Shown: positions 1 to 10,318, numbered from the stretch's first letter. The stretch is 64,000 bases of DNA from Chitinophagaceae bacterium (GCA_947458275.1 CANGYR010000003.1:1-64000), one strand, 5' to 3'. Numbers and translations are program-made. Notes: generated from the letters alone by a model not told the origin.

Positions 1-334
<334 letters not shown>

Positions 335-502
335 AAATGTGTTGTTTGAACTGACTGTGTAATTTCATTGGAAATTAACGTCAAATTCTAATTAATAATT
401 GCGCTAACATTACTTGTTTTCCTACTTAAAGTAGGATGCTGCTGTTTCCAAACTTTCAAAGATCTTTTGCTATTTTTTTTGCCCCATTTTGTTTTGGGAG
501 TG

Positions 503-534
503 CAAAGTTAATAGCCTTTTAAATATCTACCAAA
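503..534 (-). promoter_or_regulatory. rRNA promoter P1 (proximal)
   Basis: Read leftward, a -33 element TTTG (531-534, within TTTGG) is followed after exactly 20 nt by the -7 element TAACTTTG (503-510). This fits the Bacteroidota primary sigma factor consensus TTTG-N19/20-TAnnTTTG. GCACTCCC follows the -7 box, as at the other two copies. It lies about 170 nt before the mature 16S end. Confidence 0.85.
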
Positions 535-603
535 TTAATATTCTGAATTCTGAATTATTTCTTTTTTCCTTTGAAAAAAGCACCCTTTTTTTTAAAGGGA
601 GTG

Positions 604-635
604 CAAAGGTAAAGGTGATTTTTTTATAAACCAAA
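604..635 (-). promoter_or_regulatory. rRNA promoter P2 (middle)
   Basis: Read leftward, TTTG at 632-635 (within TTTGG), a 20-nt spacer and TACCTTTG at 604-611 form a full consensus promoter. GCACTCCC follows, then an A/T run and GGG. Spacing and flanks match P1, which supports duplication of one module. Confidence 0.85.
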
Positions 636-719
636 TTTATTTGAGAATTATTTTAAGAACCATCTCACCATGCATCTAATAATCATCTTAAGAACTATCC
701 CCTTTTTAAAAGCGGAGCG

Positions 720-750
720 CAAAGATATAAATAAATAACTTCTCACCAAA
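720..750 (-). promoter_or_regulatory. rRNA promoter P3 (distal)
   Basis: Read leftward, TTTG at 747-750 (within TTTGG), a 19-nt spacer and TATCTTTG at 720-727 make a third consensus promoter. It is followed by GCGCTCCG, an A/T run and GGGG, a slightly diverged copy of the sequence after P1 and P2. Confidence 0.82.
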
Positions 751-886
751 ATGTTTTTGAAAAAATTGTCTGATTATTTTAGTTAGCGGCAGATTGCACC
801 GGCTGAAACACAATGCCAGAAAGGATTGTAGAGATTTTAAAATTTATCGTGTAGGCAATACCGATAGGTGCATATTAAGAAAGATT

Positions 887-1636
887 TTAGGAATTCAAAT
901 TCTCATATTCAACCTTTATCAAGGAAAGACCCTGTGCCGGAGTTGAAAAATCAACCCTGGAAGGATTGTTACTATTAATGATCTCAGCAAACTCAACTAT
1001 GCTCGTTTTGCCCCTGCCCACCCTCAGCATTGTTCCTACCAAACCCCGCACCATCCCCCTGAGAAAGCGATTGCCTCTGACACGATACACCAATCCCCCC
1101 TTTTCGCTGTAAAACCATTTACTTTCCTGAATTCGACATAGATAGTTGCGAACCTGTACATTCCTTTTACAGAAAGATTCGAAATTTTCTGTTGTAAGCA
1201 CAACAGCAGCAGCTTCGTTTAATGCAGTTAAATCAATACGATATGGATAAAAATATGCCCTGTCATTTAAAAACGGATTTTTTTGGTCATAAATACTATA
1301 TTCATACGTCCTGGAAATAGCATCAAACCTGCAATGTGCATCATCCGCAACGGGTACGATTTTTCTTACAGCAATATCTTCCGGAAGAATTGCATTCAGG
1401 TGATAAGGTACATTCGCCCATTCAATGCCATCTTTTTCAAAATCAAAGTGAAAAAAATTCTGAATAGCATGCACTCCCGCATCTGTTCTGGAAGAACCAG
1501 TAAGCTCAATTCGAATCCGAAAATATATAGCCAAAGCCCGCTCTATCTCTGCCTGCACAGTATTGGCATTTTCCTGAACCTGAAAGCCTGCATATGCCGA
1601 ACCCTTATAGGAAACCTCAATGAAATAACGGGACAT
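887..1636 (-). CDS. truA: tRNA pseudouridine synthase A
   Basis: TruA converts uridines 38-40 in the anticodon arm of many tRNAs to pseudouridine in the cytoplasm. The 249-residue product has the usual length. It carries the family's catalytic block GSSRTDAGVHA, with the nucleophilic aspartate at residue 52, and ends with the conserved FLRGMVRGLVGTMLRVG region. The ATG follows the preceding gene by only 15 nt, so it is probably the second gene of a leftward two-gene transcript with the secreted protein at 1652-2710. Confidence 0.96.
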   Translation of the reverse strand: MSRYFIEVSYKGSAYAGFQVQENANTVQAEIERALAIYFRIRIELTGSSRTDAGVHAIQNFFHFDFEKDGIEWANVPYHLNAILPEDIAVRKIVPVADDAHCRFDAISRTYEYSIYDQKNPFLNDRAYFYPYRIDLTALNEAAAVVLTTENFESFCKRNVQVRNYLCRIQESKWFYSEKGGLVYRVRGNRFLRGMVRGLVGTMLRVGRGKTSIVEFAEIINSNNPSRVDFSTPAQGLSLIKVEYENLNS

Positions 1637-1651
1637 AAAATACTGATTGTA

Positions 1652-2710
1652 TTATTGAACAACTTCTTTAAACTTCAAAATGTTTGACTCCTCAGAAAGT
1701 AAAGAAACCAAACTTCCAAAATTTTCCGGATCAGTCAATCTTAAGCGCGACATCAATAAAAAATTCAGCCTGTTATTGTCCTCCAAAAACAGTCCGGCAA
1801 GATTTCTAACTTGCTGGGTAGAAAAGCATCTGGATTTGAAAGTCTTTTCCGCCTGCAGGATCATGTCATTTTCATTATCCTGAGAAGCCATTTTTTTTCT
1901 CAACTGCAAAAAATCCTTATCCTCTGCAGTTTTAGTGCATTGTATAACAGTATTTGTTTTTTCTGTTTTTGCGGATAGCGTATCTGAATTAATGGAATCG
2001 GAAGACTCAACCCGCTCAGTTGAAACCTGAACCGAATCAATTGTTGAAGAAGTAGCAAGTATTTCTTTTTCAAAAGGTATAAACAACATAACCGTGTCTG
2101 TAAAACCCGACTGGCTGATTGAATAAATAAGCGATCGCCCTATGGTATCAGCAGAAGAAAAAATAAGAGAAATATCAGAGCGAACATTGTTATCAACAGG
2201 TGTTCCGACAACCTGAACTGAATCAATAACCGGAAAGTCATTTTTTTCGACAGGGATTTCTGTATTTATTTTTTTTTCCTCTGGCAATGGCGTATTGGAA
2301 ATCTGTGAAAGTGTTTTAGTAAAGTCATCCGAATCATTTTTTGCAAGTAATTGCTGAGTTGTGTTATTGTTTTTTGCACTTATCAGTGCGGAAGTTTGGA
2401 GATTTTGTAAAACCCAGCCATTCAATTCAATATTTTTTAAAACAAATCCAAGATCCTGATGATTGATACTGATATCAAACTGCTGAGAAGTAATAATGTT
2501 TTTGGGGAAATCAATCGTAATCGGATACTCTCCAGCAAAAAGCTTAGGTATAATTAAGTATCCCATCTCAGTAGAACTATAAATCCGGCCATCCATTCTC
2601 GCCGAAAATGGCTGCTTGTTCTCTGTTTGTATATAAAGGAAAAAATTCTTCTGTGCAAAACAGTAAAAAGAAAAGAATAACAGAAATCCAAGGCATTTTA
2701 AGAATTTCAT
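1652..2710 (-). CDS. Secreted protein with DUF4476-like C-terminus
   Basis: The 352-residue protein begins with a signal peptide (hydrophobic stretch about residues 7-18, ending FAQ), so it is exported to the periplasm or surface. Residues 20-100 look beta-rich. The middle, about 110-270, is Ser/Thr/Asn-rich and probably a flexible linker. The last 75 or so residues, rich in Phe, Leu and Ser around a run of short helices, resemble the DUF4476 domain found in Bacteroidota exported proteins; that match is from pattern memory. No function is known. A TAGCTTTG -7 box (2733-2740) lies 22 nt upstream. It is probably co-transcribed with truA. Confidence 0.75.
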   Translation of the reverse strand: MKFLKCLGFLLFFSFYCFAQKNFFLYIQTENKQPFSARMDGRIYSSTEMGYLIIPKLFAGEYPITIDFPKNIITSQQFDISINHQDLGFVLKNIELNGWVLQNLQTSALISAKNNNTTQQLLAKNDSDDFTKTLSQISNTPLPEEKKINTEIPVEKNDFPVIDSVQVVGTPVDNNVRSDISLIFSSADTIGRSLIYSISQSGFTDTVMLFIPFEKEILATSSTIDSVQVSTERVESSDSINSDTLSAKTEKTNTVIQCTKTAEDKDFLQLRKKMASQDNENDMILQAEKTFKSRCFSTQQVRNLAGLFLEDNNRLNFLLMSRLRLTDPENFGSLVSLLSEESNILKFKEVVQ

Positions 2711-2732
2711 CGAGCTTATTTAAATAGTTACC

Positions 2733-2740
2733 CAAAGCTA
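2733..2740 (-). promoter_or_regulatory. Promoter -7 box upstream of the DUF4476-like gene
   Basis: TAGCTTTG read leftward matches TAnnTTTG and lies 22 nt before the ATG at 2710. No good -33 element is visible at the expected distance, so this is a partial match. Confidence 0.45.
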
Positions 2741-2859
2741 ATTAATATGCGGGATTTACCGCCTATTAAAAAAAAGAGTAAACTTACGTGATGTCCATTT
2801 ACTTTTGTACTATAATTGGCTCTGGCCTGATTTAATTAATTACAACTTATAATAAATCT

Positions 2860-5298
2860 ATGAGACATTCAACGCTTGTCATCTGCCTGTTTTTGATACC
2901 CTTTTTTGTTTCTGCTCAAATTTCTGAAGAAACTCAGAGCGCAGCATGGAAAAAAAAATTCAGAGGCAGTGAAACCAAAATCAACAACCTCGTTCATACC
3001 AAACTCGAAGTAAAATTTAACTTTGAAAAAGCATATCTTTTAGGAAAAGAATGGCTGACAGTTACGCCCAACTTTGATCCGACCGATTCATTGCATCTTG
3101 ATGCAAAAGGCATGGAGGTAAAAGAAGTTTCTCTGATTTCAGGGGCAAAGAAAACTCCACTGAAATATACATACGATGGCGAGATGCTCAAAATCAAACT
3201 TAACCGCATTTATAAAAAAGAAGAAAAATACACATTATACTTTGAATATGTCAGTAAGCCGAATGAATTGAAAGTCAAAGGCAGCGCGGCTATAACAGAT
3301 GCTAAAGGACTTTATTTCATCAATCCCAAAGGGACCTTGAAAAATAAGCCTACTCAAATCTGGACTCAGGGAGAAACGGAATCTAACAGTGCATGGATGA
3401 TTACAATTGACAAACCCAATCAAAAAACAACAGAGGAAATATTGATTACCGTTCCGAATAAATATGTTACGCTGAGCAACGGCTTATTAAAATCACAGAA
3501 AAAAAATTCCGACAGCACCAGAAGTGATTTATGGGTGATGGATTTACCTCATGCTCCTTATCTTTTTTTTATGGGCGTTGGAGAGTACTCCATTGTGAAA
3601 GACAATTACAAGGGTAAAGAAGTGAGTTATTATGTTGAAAAGGAATACGAGCCATATGCTCGCATGATTTTTGGAACCACCCCCGAGATGATGAAGTTTT
3701 TTTCCGAAAAACTCGGCGTTGATTTTCCCTGGCAGAAATATGCTCAGATTGTTGGACGTGATTACGTAAGCGGTGCAATGGAAAATACTACAGCCACTAT
3801 ACATCAGGAAACTGCCTACCAGAATGCGCGCCAGCTAGCTGACGGAAACAGATGGGAAGAAACCATTGCACATGAATTGTTCCATCAATGGTTTGGAGAT
3901 CTGGTAACCACAGAAAGCTGGAGCAATATCACCGTGAATGAAAGTTTTGCCAATTACAGCGAATATCTCTGGAATGAATACAAACACGGAAAAGATTATG
4001 CAGATGCGCACAATTATGATGATATGGAGGGTTATATTATGAGCGGCAGCGAAAAGAAAGATTTAGTAAGATACTATTACTCCAATAAAGAAGATGTATT
4101 TGATGCAGTGAGTTATAATAAAGGAGGAAGAATTCTTCACATGCTTCGCAATTATGTTGGAGATGATGCCTTTTTTGCCTCTCTCAATAAATACCTTACC
4201 AATAATAGATTCAAAACCGGAGAAGCAGCTCAACTAAGACTTGCATTTGAAGAAGTTACAGGTAAAGACTTGAATTGGTTTTGGAATCAATGGTACTACG
4301 GAAGTGGACATCCAAAATTAAATATCAGCTACAATTACGATAAACCGGGAATTGCCGCAGTCATCATAGAGCAAACTCAAGAATCTAAAAAGATTTTCAC
4401 CTTGCCCATTGCAATCGATATATATATTGATGGCAAAAAGAATCGCTATAATATCACTACCGGATCACTTTCCGATACTTTTTATTTTAATGTAACTAAA
4501 CAACCTGAATGGATTTCCTTTGATGGAGACAGAGTGCTGTTAGCAGAAAAAACAGATAATAAATCAAAAGACAATTACCTGGCTCAATGGAAATACGGAA
4601 AAAACTATCTCGACAGAAAAGAGGCATTGGATTTTTTTGCCGAGAATGGCTTGGCCGAATTGTCTGAAGGTCTCAATGATCCTTTTTTTGGACTAAAAAT
4701 TGAGACAATCGGCAATTTAGAAAATTCTGCTTTAAAAAATAATTCTGCCGTTCTAGAAAAAATTCTCAGCATTGCCAATACTGAAAAAAATAAAAAAACG
4801 CGCGCCGCTGCTATTAATTTATTAGTCAAAACCGGAGATAAGAAATATGAATCGGTTTATCAAAAAGCTGTTAATGACTCTTCTTACAGTGTTGCAGGTG
4901 CTGCTTTAACCGGACTTTCAGATTTAAACGCAAATGAGGCATACTCGCTGGCAAAAAAATATAGTAAGGATAGCAGAGGTGCTCTGAGTAATGCAGTTAA
5001 TAATATCCTCATTGAAAAAGGAGATGAAAGTGATTTTGATGTCATTGCAAAAATTTATGACGAGACGCCTGTAGGTCAGGAGAAATTTATAAGTACAGAT
5101 AAATTCATTAATTATCTAAACAAGGTGAATGACCTCAGTAAAGTCAAAACGGGAATCGACTATGTGATGTCATTCAGAAATGCGATACCCGAACAATACA
5201 GAACCTTTGTAGATCTTAGCATTAAGGACAATCTGGATAAATTATCTAAGGCAAAAGGGAAAGAAATTGAGGAATATGTAAGAGCGGTGTTTAAATAA
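2860..5298 (+). CDS. M1 family zinc aminopeptidase, exported
   Basis: This 812-residue enzyme should remove N-terminal amino acids from peptides, probably in the periplasm, as it starts with a signal peptide ending about residue 20 (VSAQ). The M1 hallmarks are complete: the GAMEN substrate-binding motif near residue 305, and the zinc site HELFH (338-342) with the third ligand Glu361 in NESFANY, exactly 18 residues after the second His. The C-terminal third is helical and repeat-like, as in ERAP-type M1 enzymes. A possible -7 box TACTTTTG lies at 2800-2807. The gene stands alone, divergent from the gene at 1652-2710. Confidence 0.93.
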   Translation: MRHSTLVICLFLIPFFVSAQISEETQSAAWKKKFRGSETKINNLVHTKLEVKFNFEKAYLLGKEWLTVTPNFDPTDSLHLDAKGMEVKEVSLISGAKKTPLKYTYDGEMLKIKLNRIYKKEEKYTLYFEYVSKPNELKVKGSAAITDAKGLYFINPKGTLKNKPTQIWTQGETESNSAWMITIDKPNQKTTEEILITVPNKYVTLSNGLLKSQKKNSDSTRSDLWVMDLPHAPYLFFMGVGEYSIVKDNYKGKEVSYYVEKEYEPYARMIFGTTPEMMKFFSEKLGVDFPWQKYAQIVGRDYVSGAMENTTATIHQETAYQNARQLADGNRWEETIAHELFHQWFGDLVTTESWSNITVNESFANYSEYLWNEYKHGKDYADAHNYDDMEGYIMSGSEKKDLVRYYYSNKEDVFDAVSYNKGGRILHMLRNYVGDDAFFASLNKYLTNNRFKTGEAAQLRLAFEEVTGKDLNWFWNQWYYGSGHPKLNISYNYDKPGIAAVIIEQTQESKKIFTLPIAIDIYIDGKKNRYNITTGSLSDTFYFNVTKQPEWISFDGDRVLLAEKTDNKSKDNYLAQWKYGKNYLDRKEALDFFAENGLAELSEGLNDPFFGLKIETIGNLENSALKNNSAVLEKILSIANTEKNKKTRAAAINLLVKTGDKKYESVYQKAVNDSSYSVAGAALTGLSDLNANEAYSLAKKYSKDSRGALSNAVNNILIEKGDESDFDVIAKIYDETPVGQEKFISTDKFINYLNKVNDLSKVKTGIDYVMSFRNAIPEQYRTFVDLSIKDNLDKLSKAKGKEIEEYVRAVFK

Positions 5299-5392
5299 AC
5301 TTTCAAGGGATATTTTAGTAAATACACAGACTAATTTTTATTATTGGCTTTGTCTGCTATTTTTCTTAATTTTTGACTCAAAAAGTAAAATT

Positions 5393-6625
5393 ATGTCAAA
5401 AATTAAAGTAGCGAATCCGGTAGTAGAATTAGATGGCGATGAAATGACAAGAATTATCTGGAAATTCATCAAAGACAAATTAATCCTTCCATATATAGAG
5501 GTTCCCATTCAATATTTTGATCTGGGCATAGAATATCGCGATAAAACAGACGACCAGGTTACCATAGATGCAGCAAATGCAATCAAAGCCTGCGGCGTAG
5601 GGATCAAATGCGCAACGATTACACCCGACGAAGCGCGTGTAAAAGAATTCAATCTGAAACAAATGTGGAAGAGTCCGAATGGCACTATTCGCAACATTCT
5701 GGATGGTACGGTTTTCAGAGAGCCGATTGTAATGAAAAATGTTCCTCGACTAGTAACCAATTGGACAGCGCCCATCATCGTTGGACGTCATGCTTTTGGT
5801 GATCAATATCGTGCAACCGACACCGTTATAAAAGGAAAAGGAAAGCTCACCATGACCTTCACTCCCGAAGGTGGCGGAGAATCTCAGACATTTGAAGTGT
5901 ATAATTACAAGGGAGATGGCGTGGCTATGTGCATGTACAATACCGATGAAAGCATTTACGGATTTGCCCGCAGCTGCTTTAATATGGCATTGAGCAAAAA
6001 ATGGCCTCTATACCTTTCTACAAAAAATACCATTCTTAAAAAATACGACGGCAGATTCAAAGATATTTTTGAAGAAGTTTATCAAAATGAATTCAAAGCA
6101 TCTTTCGATGCAGCAGGTATTGTTTATGAACATCGTCTGATTGATGACATGGTTGCCAGTGCATTGAAATGGAACGGCAACTTTGTATGGGCTTGTAAAA
6201 ACTATGATGGCGATGTACAAAGTGATACTGTAGCACAGGGCTTCGGCTCATTAGGCCTGATGACTTCCGTATTGGTTACTCCAGACGGAAAGATCATGGA
6301 GTCAGAAGCTGCTCACGGAACTGTAACGCGTCACTACCGCGATCACCAAGCGGGAAAACCTACCAGCACCAATCCAATTGCGTCCATCTTTGCATGGACA
6401 AGGGGCTTGTCATTCCGCGGAAAATTAGATAACAATCAGGAATTAATTGATTTCTGCAACGCTTTGGAAAATGTTTGCGTCGAAACAGTGGAAAGTGGTA
6501 AAATGACCAAAGACCTTGCGGTATGTATCCACGGAAATAAAGTATCTCACGGTGAGCATTATCTGTATACAGAAGAATTCCTCGATGCGATAGATGAGAA
6601 TCTTAAAAAGAAAATGGGAATATGA
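5393..6625 (+). CDS. icd: NADP-dependent isocitrate dehydrogenase
   Basis: It oxidises isocitrate to 2-oxoglutarate with NADP in the citric acid cycle. The 410-residue product is of the homodimeric 'eukaryotic-type' subclass. It starts [19 protein letters not shown] and carries the [20 protein letters not shown] substrate-binding segment and the [11 protein letters not shown] region near the cofactor site. Its length matches the subclass (about 405-415). It lies 94 nt after the aminopeptidase with its own short upstream region, and is followed by a long hairpin (6638-6691). Confidence 0.96.
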   Translation: MSKIKVANPVVELDGDEMTRIIWKFIKDKLILPYIEVPIQYFDLGIEYRDKTDDQVTIDAANAIKACGVGIKCATITPDEARVKEFNLKQMWKSPNGTIRNILDGTVFREPIVMKNVPRLVTNWTAPIIVGRHAFGDQYRATDTVIKGKGKLTMTFTPEGGGESQTFEVYNYKGDGVAMCMYNTDESIYGFARSCFNMALSKKWPLYLSTKNTILKKYDGRFKDIFEEVYQNEFKASFDAAGIVYEHRLIDDMVASALKWNGNFVWACKNYDGDVQSDTVAQGFGSLGLMTSVLVTPDGKIMESEAAHGTVTRHYRDHQAGKPTSTNPIASIFAWTRGLSFRGKLDNNQELIDFCNALENVCVETVESGKMTKDLAVCIHGNKVSHGEHYLYTEEFLDAIDENLKKKMGI

Positions 6626-6637
6626 TGGGTTTATTAT

Positions 6638-6691
6638 GTTTGGTGTTTGGAGTTTGTGGTTGAGCGCAACCCCAAACTCCAAACACCAAAC
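6638..6691. terminator. 25-bp hairpin between convergent genes
   Basis: The arms at 6638-6662 and 6667-6691 are inverted copies matching at 24 of 25 positions, with a 4-nt loop AGCG. The left arm is built from TTTGG and TTTGGAG words. It sits between the convergent icd and RNA methyltransferase genes, where it could stop transcription from both sides. It has no T-run on either strand, so a repeat element that also works as a terminator is as likely as a classical terminator. Confidence 0.6.
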
Positions 6692-6703
6692 TCGCGCAGC
6701 GAA

Positions 6704-7870
6704 TTAAACGCTTCTCCTACTGCCTTCATACAACTCATACTCAAAAAGCCGACAATCAATTTTACTGGTATAAAATTCTATGCGACGCTTAGGTTTTAAT
6801 CCAATTTTCTTGGCCAATTCAAGGTTTCCGGTAAATACATATCCCGTATACCCGCTACATTGCTTTTTGAAAAAATCGCCAATGCCCGCATAAGTTTCTA
6901 TTAACTCCTGCTCCTCTCCCAGCCTGTCGCCGTATTCAGGATTTAAGAAAATAACTCCTTTGTTTTCATGAGGAATAGTTGTTTTGGTAAAATCGCACAA
7001 TTCAAACTGAATCATTTCCTCCACACCGGCAATACCCGAATTTATTTTTGATACATTCACTGCATCATCGCTGATATCTGATGCAATGATGGAAATGTTT
7101 TTTACCTCAATAATCTGTCTTTCCAACTGCTGGTATGCTTGTTGATAAAAAGAATCATCATAACCGCAGAGATGCATAAAAGAATAATTATTCCGATACA
7201 ATCCCGGCTTACGATTGGTAGCCCATAGCGCTGCCTCTATAGCCAAAGTTCCGGAGCCACACATGGGATTGATAAACGAACTTTGTCGATTCCAATTGGT
7301 AGCCAGCAAACTCGCAGCCGCCAACGATTCCAGCATGGGTGCCTTTCCCGGAATTTTTCTGTATCCATGCTTGGATAAAGTTTCACCACTGGTATCTAAA
7401 AAAATCTCGGCGTTATTTCCCTTCCAGTATAAATGAATGACAGCGCCTTTTAACTCCGCTCCCGAATCCGGCCTGCTGCCCGATTTTTCCCTGAACCGAT
7501 CCGCAATAGCATCTTTTACCTTTACATTGGCAAACAAATTATTGGTGATGGTATCGTTGGTCACATTGCTGGTAATAGAAAAATATCCATCGGCAGGAAT
7601 GATTTTCTCCCACTCCATTTTCACCAAAAAATTATAGAGATCATTGGCATTATCCGCCCTGAATTCTTTCAAAGAAAATAGTACCTGGCTGGCACAACGC
7701 AGTTCCAGATTCAGCTTGATACAATCATTCAAGGTCCCAATTAACTCAACACCGGTTTTGAAAACACGAACAGGAATAAAACCCAGCTCCCTGATTTCTT
7801 TTTCCAAATATGGGGACAAACGATTGCTGCAGGTGACAACAATTCGATTTTTAAGGGAAAATAAGTTCAT
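6704..7870 (-). CDS. THUMP-domain RNA methyltransferase (RlmL-like)
   Basis: This 388-residue protein is a class I SAM-dependent RNA methyltransferase of the COG0116 group, which includes the RlmL half of E. coli RlmKL (23S rRNA m2G2445). An N-terminal ferredoxin-like plus THUMP region (about 1-160) precedes the methyltransferase fold. The SAM motif I is NPMCGSGT (201-208) and the catalytic motif is NPEYG (310-314), a variant of NPPYG. It lacks the second, RlmK, half. It follows rfbD by 24 nt, so it may be read through from the nucleotide-sugar operon. The target base is not provable from sequence. Confidence 0.88.
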   Translation of the reverse strand: MNLFSLKNRIVVTCSNRLSPYLEKEIRELGFIPVRVFKTGVELIGTLNDCIKLNLELRCASQVLFSLKEFRADNANDLYNFLVKMEWEKIIPADGYFSITSNVTNDTITNNLFANVKVKDAIADRFREKSGSRPDSGAELKGAVIHLYWKGNNAEIFLDTSGETLSKHGYRKIPGKAPMLESLAAASLLATNWNRQSSFINPMCGSGTLAIEAALWATNRKPGLYRNNYSFMHLCGYDDSFYQQAYQQLERQIIEVKNISIIASDISDDAVNVSKINSGIAGVEEMIQFELCDFTKTTIPHENKGVIFLNPEYGDRLGEEQELIETYAGIGDFFKKQCSGYTGYVFTGNLELAKKIGLKPKRRIEFYTSKIDCRLFEYELYEGSRRSV

Positions 7871-7894
7871 TAATGTAAAATGAGAAGAATGTAA

Positions 7895-8764
7895 TTACTG
7901 AAGGAGATCCATACATTTAACCAGACTCTCTTTCCATTGTGGAATAGTTATGCCGAGCACTGATTTAATTTTATCTTTCTTCAGAATTGAAAATTGTGGA
8001 CGCCTGGCCGGAACAGGATAGGCAGATGAAGGAATCGGATTTACTTTACAAGTCGTATACCCACCAATTTCATTAATCGCCAAAGCAAATTCATACCAGG
8101 AAATCACGCCCTCATTGGTATAATGATAAATACCTCCCGGTATTTTTTTCTCTGAAGAAATGATTGCAAAAATAGCTGCTGACAAATCGGCCGCATAAGT
8201 CGGACTACCAATCTGATCATCTACCACACCAATTGATTCTCGCTCTTTCATCAATCGCATCATCGTCTTCACAAAGTTATTGCCAAAACTGCTGTATACC
8301 CAGGCTGTTCGGATAACAATGCTTTCTGAATTTTTTTCCAGTGCAAGTAGCTCCCCGGCTAATTTAGATTCGCCATAAACATTTAAAGGACCTGTAGCAT
8401 CATCTACATCATACCCATTGGCATTGGATCCGTCAAAAACATAATCGGTAGAAATGTGAATGAATAGTGCATTGTGTTGTTTACAAGCCTCAGCTAAATA
8501 ACCTACCGCCTCAGCATTGGTTTGATAAGCTGCATCCTTTTCTTTCTCGGCCAGATCAACGGCAGTATAAGCAGCACAATTAATACAGGCGTCAAATTGG
8601 TGTTTGCTGAAAAGCTCATCTACTGCAGATTTATCTGAAATAGAAAAATCCTCTCTGTCAACAAATACAAAATGAAAATCAGGGTATGTATTTGCCAAAA
8701 CTCTGCATTCATTACCCAATTGACCATGGGCTCCGGTGACCAATATGTTCTTTATGTTACTCAA
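7895..8764 (-). CDS. rfbD: dTDP-4-dehydrorhamnose reductase
   Basis: It carries out the last step of dTDP-L-rhamnose synthesis, NAD(P)H reduction of dTDP-4-keto-L-rhamnose. The 289-residue SDR protein has the Rossmann glycine motif GAHGQLG (11-17), the STDYVFDG signature (105-112) and the Tyr130-x3-Lys134 catalytic pair in VYGESK. The start is a TTG that overlaps the rfbC stop codon as TTGA, which suggests translational coupling. No in-frame ATG occurs before the glycine motif. It is the last sugar gene of the leftward operon. Confidence 0.94.
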   Translation of the reverse strand: MSNIKNILVTGAHGQLGNECRVLANTYPDFHFVFVDREDFSISDKSAVDELFSKHQFDACINCAAYTAVDLAEKEKDAAYQTNAEAVGYLAEACKQHNALFIHISTDYVFDGSNANGYDVDDATGPLNVYGESKLAGELLALEKNSESIVIRTAWVYSSFGNNFVKTMMRLMKERESIGVVDDQIGSPTYAADLSAAIFAIISSEKKIPGGIYHYTNEGVISWYEFALAINEIGGYTTCKVNPIPSSAYPVPARRPQFSILKKDKIKSVLGITIPQWKESLVKCMDLLQ

Positions 8765-9315
8765 AATTGAAAATTATTTTTACATGTTGAAAAAGGAGAT
8801 TGAACTAAATCTTTATCAGAAATGATCTGTTTGTCGGCAGGAATCTTCCAGTCTATATTCAAATCAGTATCATTGAACAAAATACCGGCTTCACTTTCTT
8901 TGTTATAAAAAGCATCACACTTATAAAACACTTCTGCTTTTTCACTCAACACGGAAAATCCATGTGCAAATCCCTGAGGAATGTATAATTGTAATTTATT
9001 TTCAGCCGATAGTTCTATAGAGAAATGTTTACCGAATGTGGGAGAATCTTTTCTGATATCTACCACTACATCAAGAATAGTTCCGCTGAGCGCACGGATG
9101 AATTTTGTTTGGGCAAATGGATTTAATTGATAATGCAACCCTCTTATTACACCATAGGAAGACTGCGACTGATTGTCCTGAATGAATATGGTATCAATTC
9201 CTGCTGAATGGCAGATCTGCTGGTTATAACTTTCGTAAAAATAACCCCTGCTGTCCTCAAATAATTTAGGTTCAAAGACCATTAAACCAGGGAAATCAGT
9301 TTGGATAAAAGGCAT
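8761..9315 (-). CDS. rfbC: dTDP-4-dehydrorhamnose 3,5-epimerase
   Basis: It epimerises dTDP-4-keto-6-deoxyglucose at C3 and C5, the step before RfbD. I place the start at the ATG at 9315 (184 residues), because the protein family begins right there (MPFIQTDFPGLMVFEP). A longer frame upstream would overlap wbpP and has no family resemblance. The cupin fold shows the conserved RGLHYQ with His61 and the GFAHGF segment. The spacing to wbpP is 13 nt. The two earlier genes of the pathway (rfbA and rfbB) are not in this window. Confidence 0.94.
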   Translation of the reverse strand: MPFIQTDFPGLMVFEPKLFEDSRGYFYESYNQQICHSAGIDTIFIQDNQSQSSYGVIRGLHYQLNPFAQTKFIRALSGTILDVVVDIRKDSPTFGKHFSIELSAENKLQLYIPQGFAHGFSVLSEKAEVFYKCDAFYNKESEAGILFNDTDLNIDWKIPADKQIISDKDLVQSPFSTCKNNFQF

Positions 9316-9328
9316 ATGAGTTGTGAAT

Positions 9329-10318
9329 TTATTTTGTATAGATTTTTTTAAAGTATTCAATAGTCTCTGATAAACCATCTTCAAAATTTTTTGAGGGATT
9401 ATATCCGAGATGATTTTTAGCCAAAGAAATATCTGCCTGCGAATTACGAATATCTCCTTCACGTGGCTCTCTGTAAATGGCAGGCCAATCGCTTTCCAGT
9501 TTCTCCTGACAAAGTTTGTACAAATAATTGACCGAATAAGAATCCCCCACAGCTACATTATACACCTTACCAAAAGCAGCTGCATTATCAGTCAGCATTC
9601 CTTTAACATTTATTTCAACGGCGTTATCAACAAAGGTAAAATCACGCGTTTGCTCTCCATCACCATTGATATATATCGGCAATTGTTGCATAATGCCTTT
9701 GACAAATAACGGAATGACTGCAGCGTAGGGCCCGTCAGGATCTTGACGCGGTCCAAAAATATTGAAATAACGGAAACCCATTAGTTTGATTCCGTAAACA
9801 TCAGAAAACACCTGCGCATACAACTCATCTGTTCTTTTGGTTACGGCATAAGGAGATAAACTATTTCCTATTTTACTTTCCACCTTAGGCAATGTCTTTT
9901 CATCTCCGTATACAGATGACGATGACGCATAGACGAAAGACTTCACCTTGCTTTCTACCGCCGCATTCAGCATATTAACAAATCCTCCCACATTCACCTC
10001 ATTAAAATATATAGGTTCTTTAATCGATCGAAAAACAGAACCTAATGCAGCCTGATGGCTCACATGATCAATTCCTTTACAAGCGTCTACACAATCATGA
10101 TAGTTTCTTATGTCTCCCTTAATGAATTCAAAAGCCGGATATTGACGCAGAATATTGAGATTGCTTTCAAACCCATTGACCATGTTATCGAGCACCCTTA
10201 CTTTACCTGCTCCATATTTCAACAAATATTCAGCGATATGACTGCCGATAAAGCCGGCTCCGCCGGTAACTAAAAATGAAAGTTTGCTTAGGTCTTTATT
10301 ATGAAAAAATGTATTCAA
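9329..10318 (-). CDS. wbpP: UDP-N-acetylglucosamine 4-epimerase, WbpP type
   Basis: A member of the extended SDR family, closest in wording to WbpP/WbgU, which interconvert UDP-GlcNAc and UDP-GalNAc (or the uronic acids) in the cytoplasm. The 329-residue protein has the glycine motif TGGAGFIG (18-25), the SSSSVYG segment and the Tyr157-x3-Lys161 pair (SPYAVTK). The RYFNIFGPRQDPDGPYAAVIP stretch is typical of this subclass. The start appears to be TTG, as no in-frame ATG precedes the Rossmann motif. Its neighbour at 10353-11645 is the matching dehydrogenase, so the pair probably makes a GalNAc-uronic acid-type precursor. Confidence 0.86.
   Translation of the reverse strand: MNTFFHNKDLSKLSFLVTGGAGFIGSHIAEYLLKYGAGKVRVLDNMVNGFESNLNILRQYPAFEFIKGDIRNYHDCVDACKGIDHVSHQAALGSVFRSIKEPIYFNEVNVGGFVNMLNAAVESKVKSFVYASSSSVYGDEKTLPKVESKIGNSLSPYAVTKRTDELYAQVFSDVYGIKLMGFRYFNIFGPRQDPDGPYAAVIPLFVKGIMQQLPIYINGDGEQTRDFTFVDNAVEINVKGMLTDNAAAFGKVYNVAVGDSYSVNYLYKLCQEKLESDWPAIYREPREGDIRNSQADISLAKNHLGYNPSKNFEDGLSETIEYFKKIYTK

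Larger units (their letters stand above)
335..886 (-). other. rRNA leader and upstream region, no protein gene
   Basis: This 552-nt stretch holds no credible coding sequence. Its right part carries three tandem promoter modules listed separately. Between the first promoter and the 16S start (335-502) is the transcribed leader. It includes a small hairpin at 420-436 (TCCTAC/GTAGGA arms) that may take part in precursor folding. About 750-886 separates the most distal promoter from the truA stop, and I see nothing definite there. Confidence 0.7.

Noticed and set aside
9316..9462. N-terminal extension of rfbC
   Set aside because: The extra 49 codons overlap wbpP and do not look like the epimerase family; the ATG at 9315 starts exactly at the conserved N-terminus.
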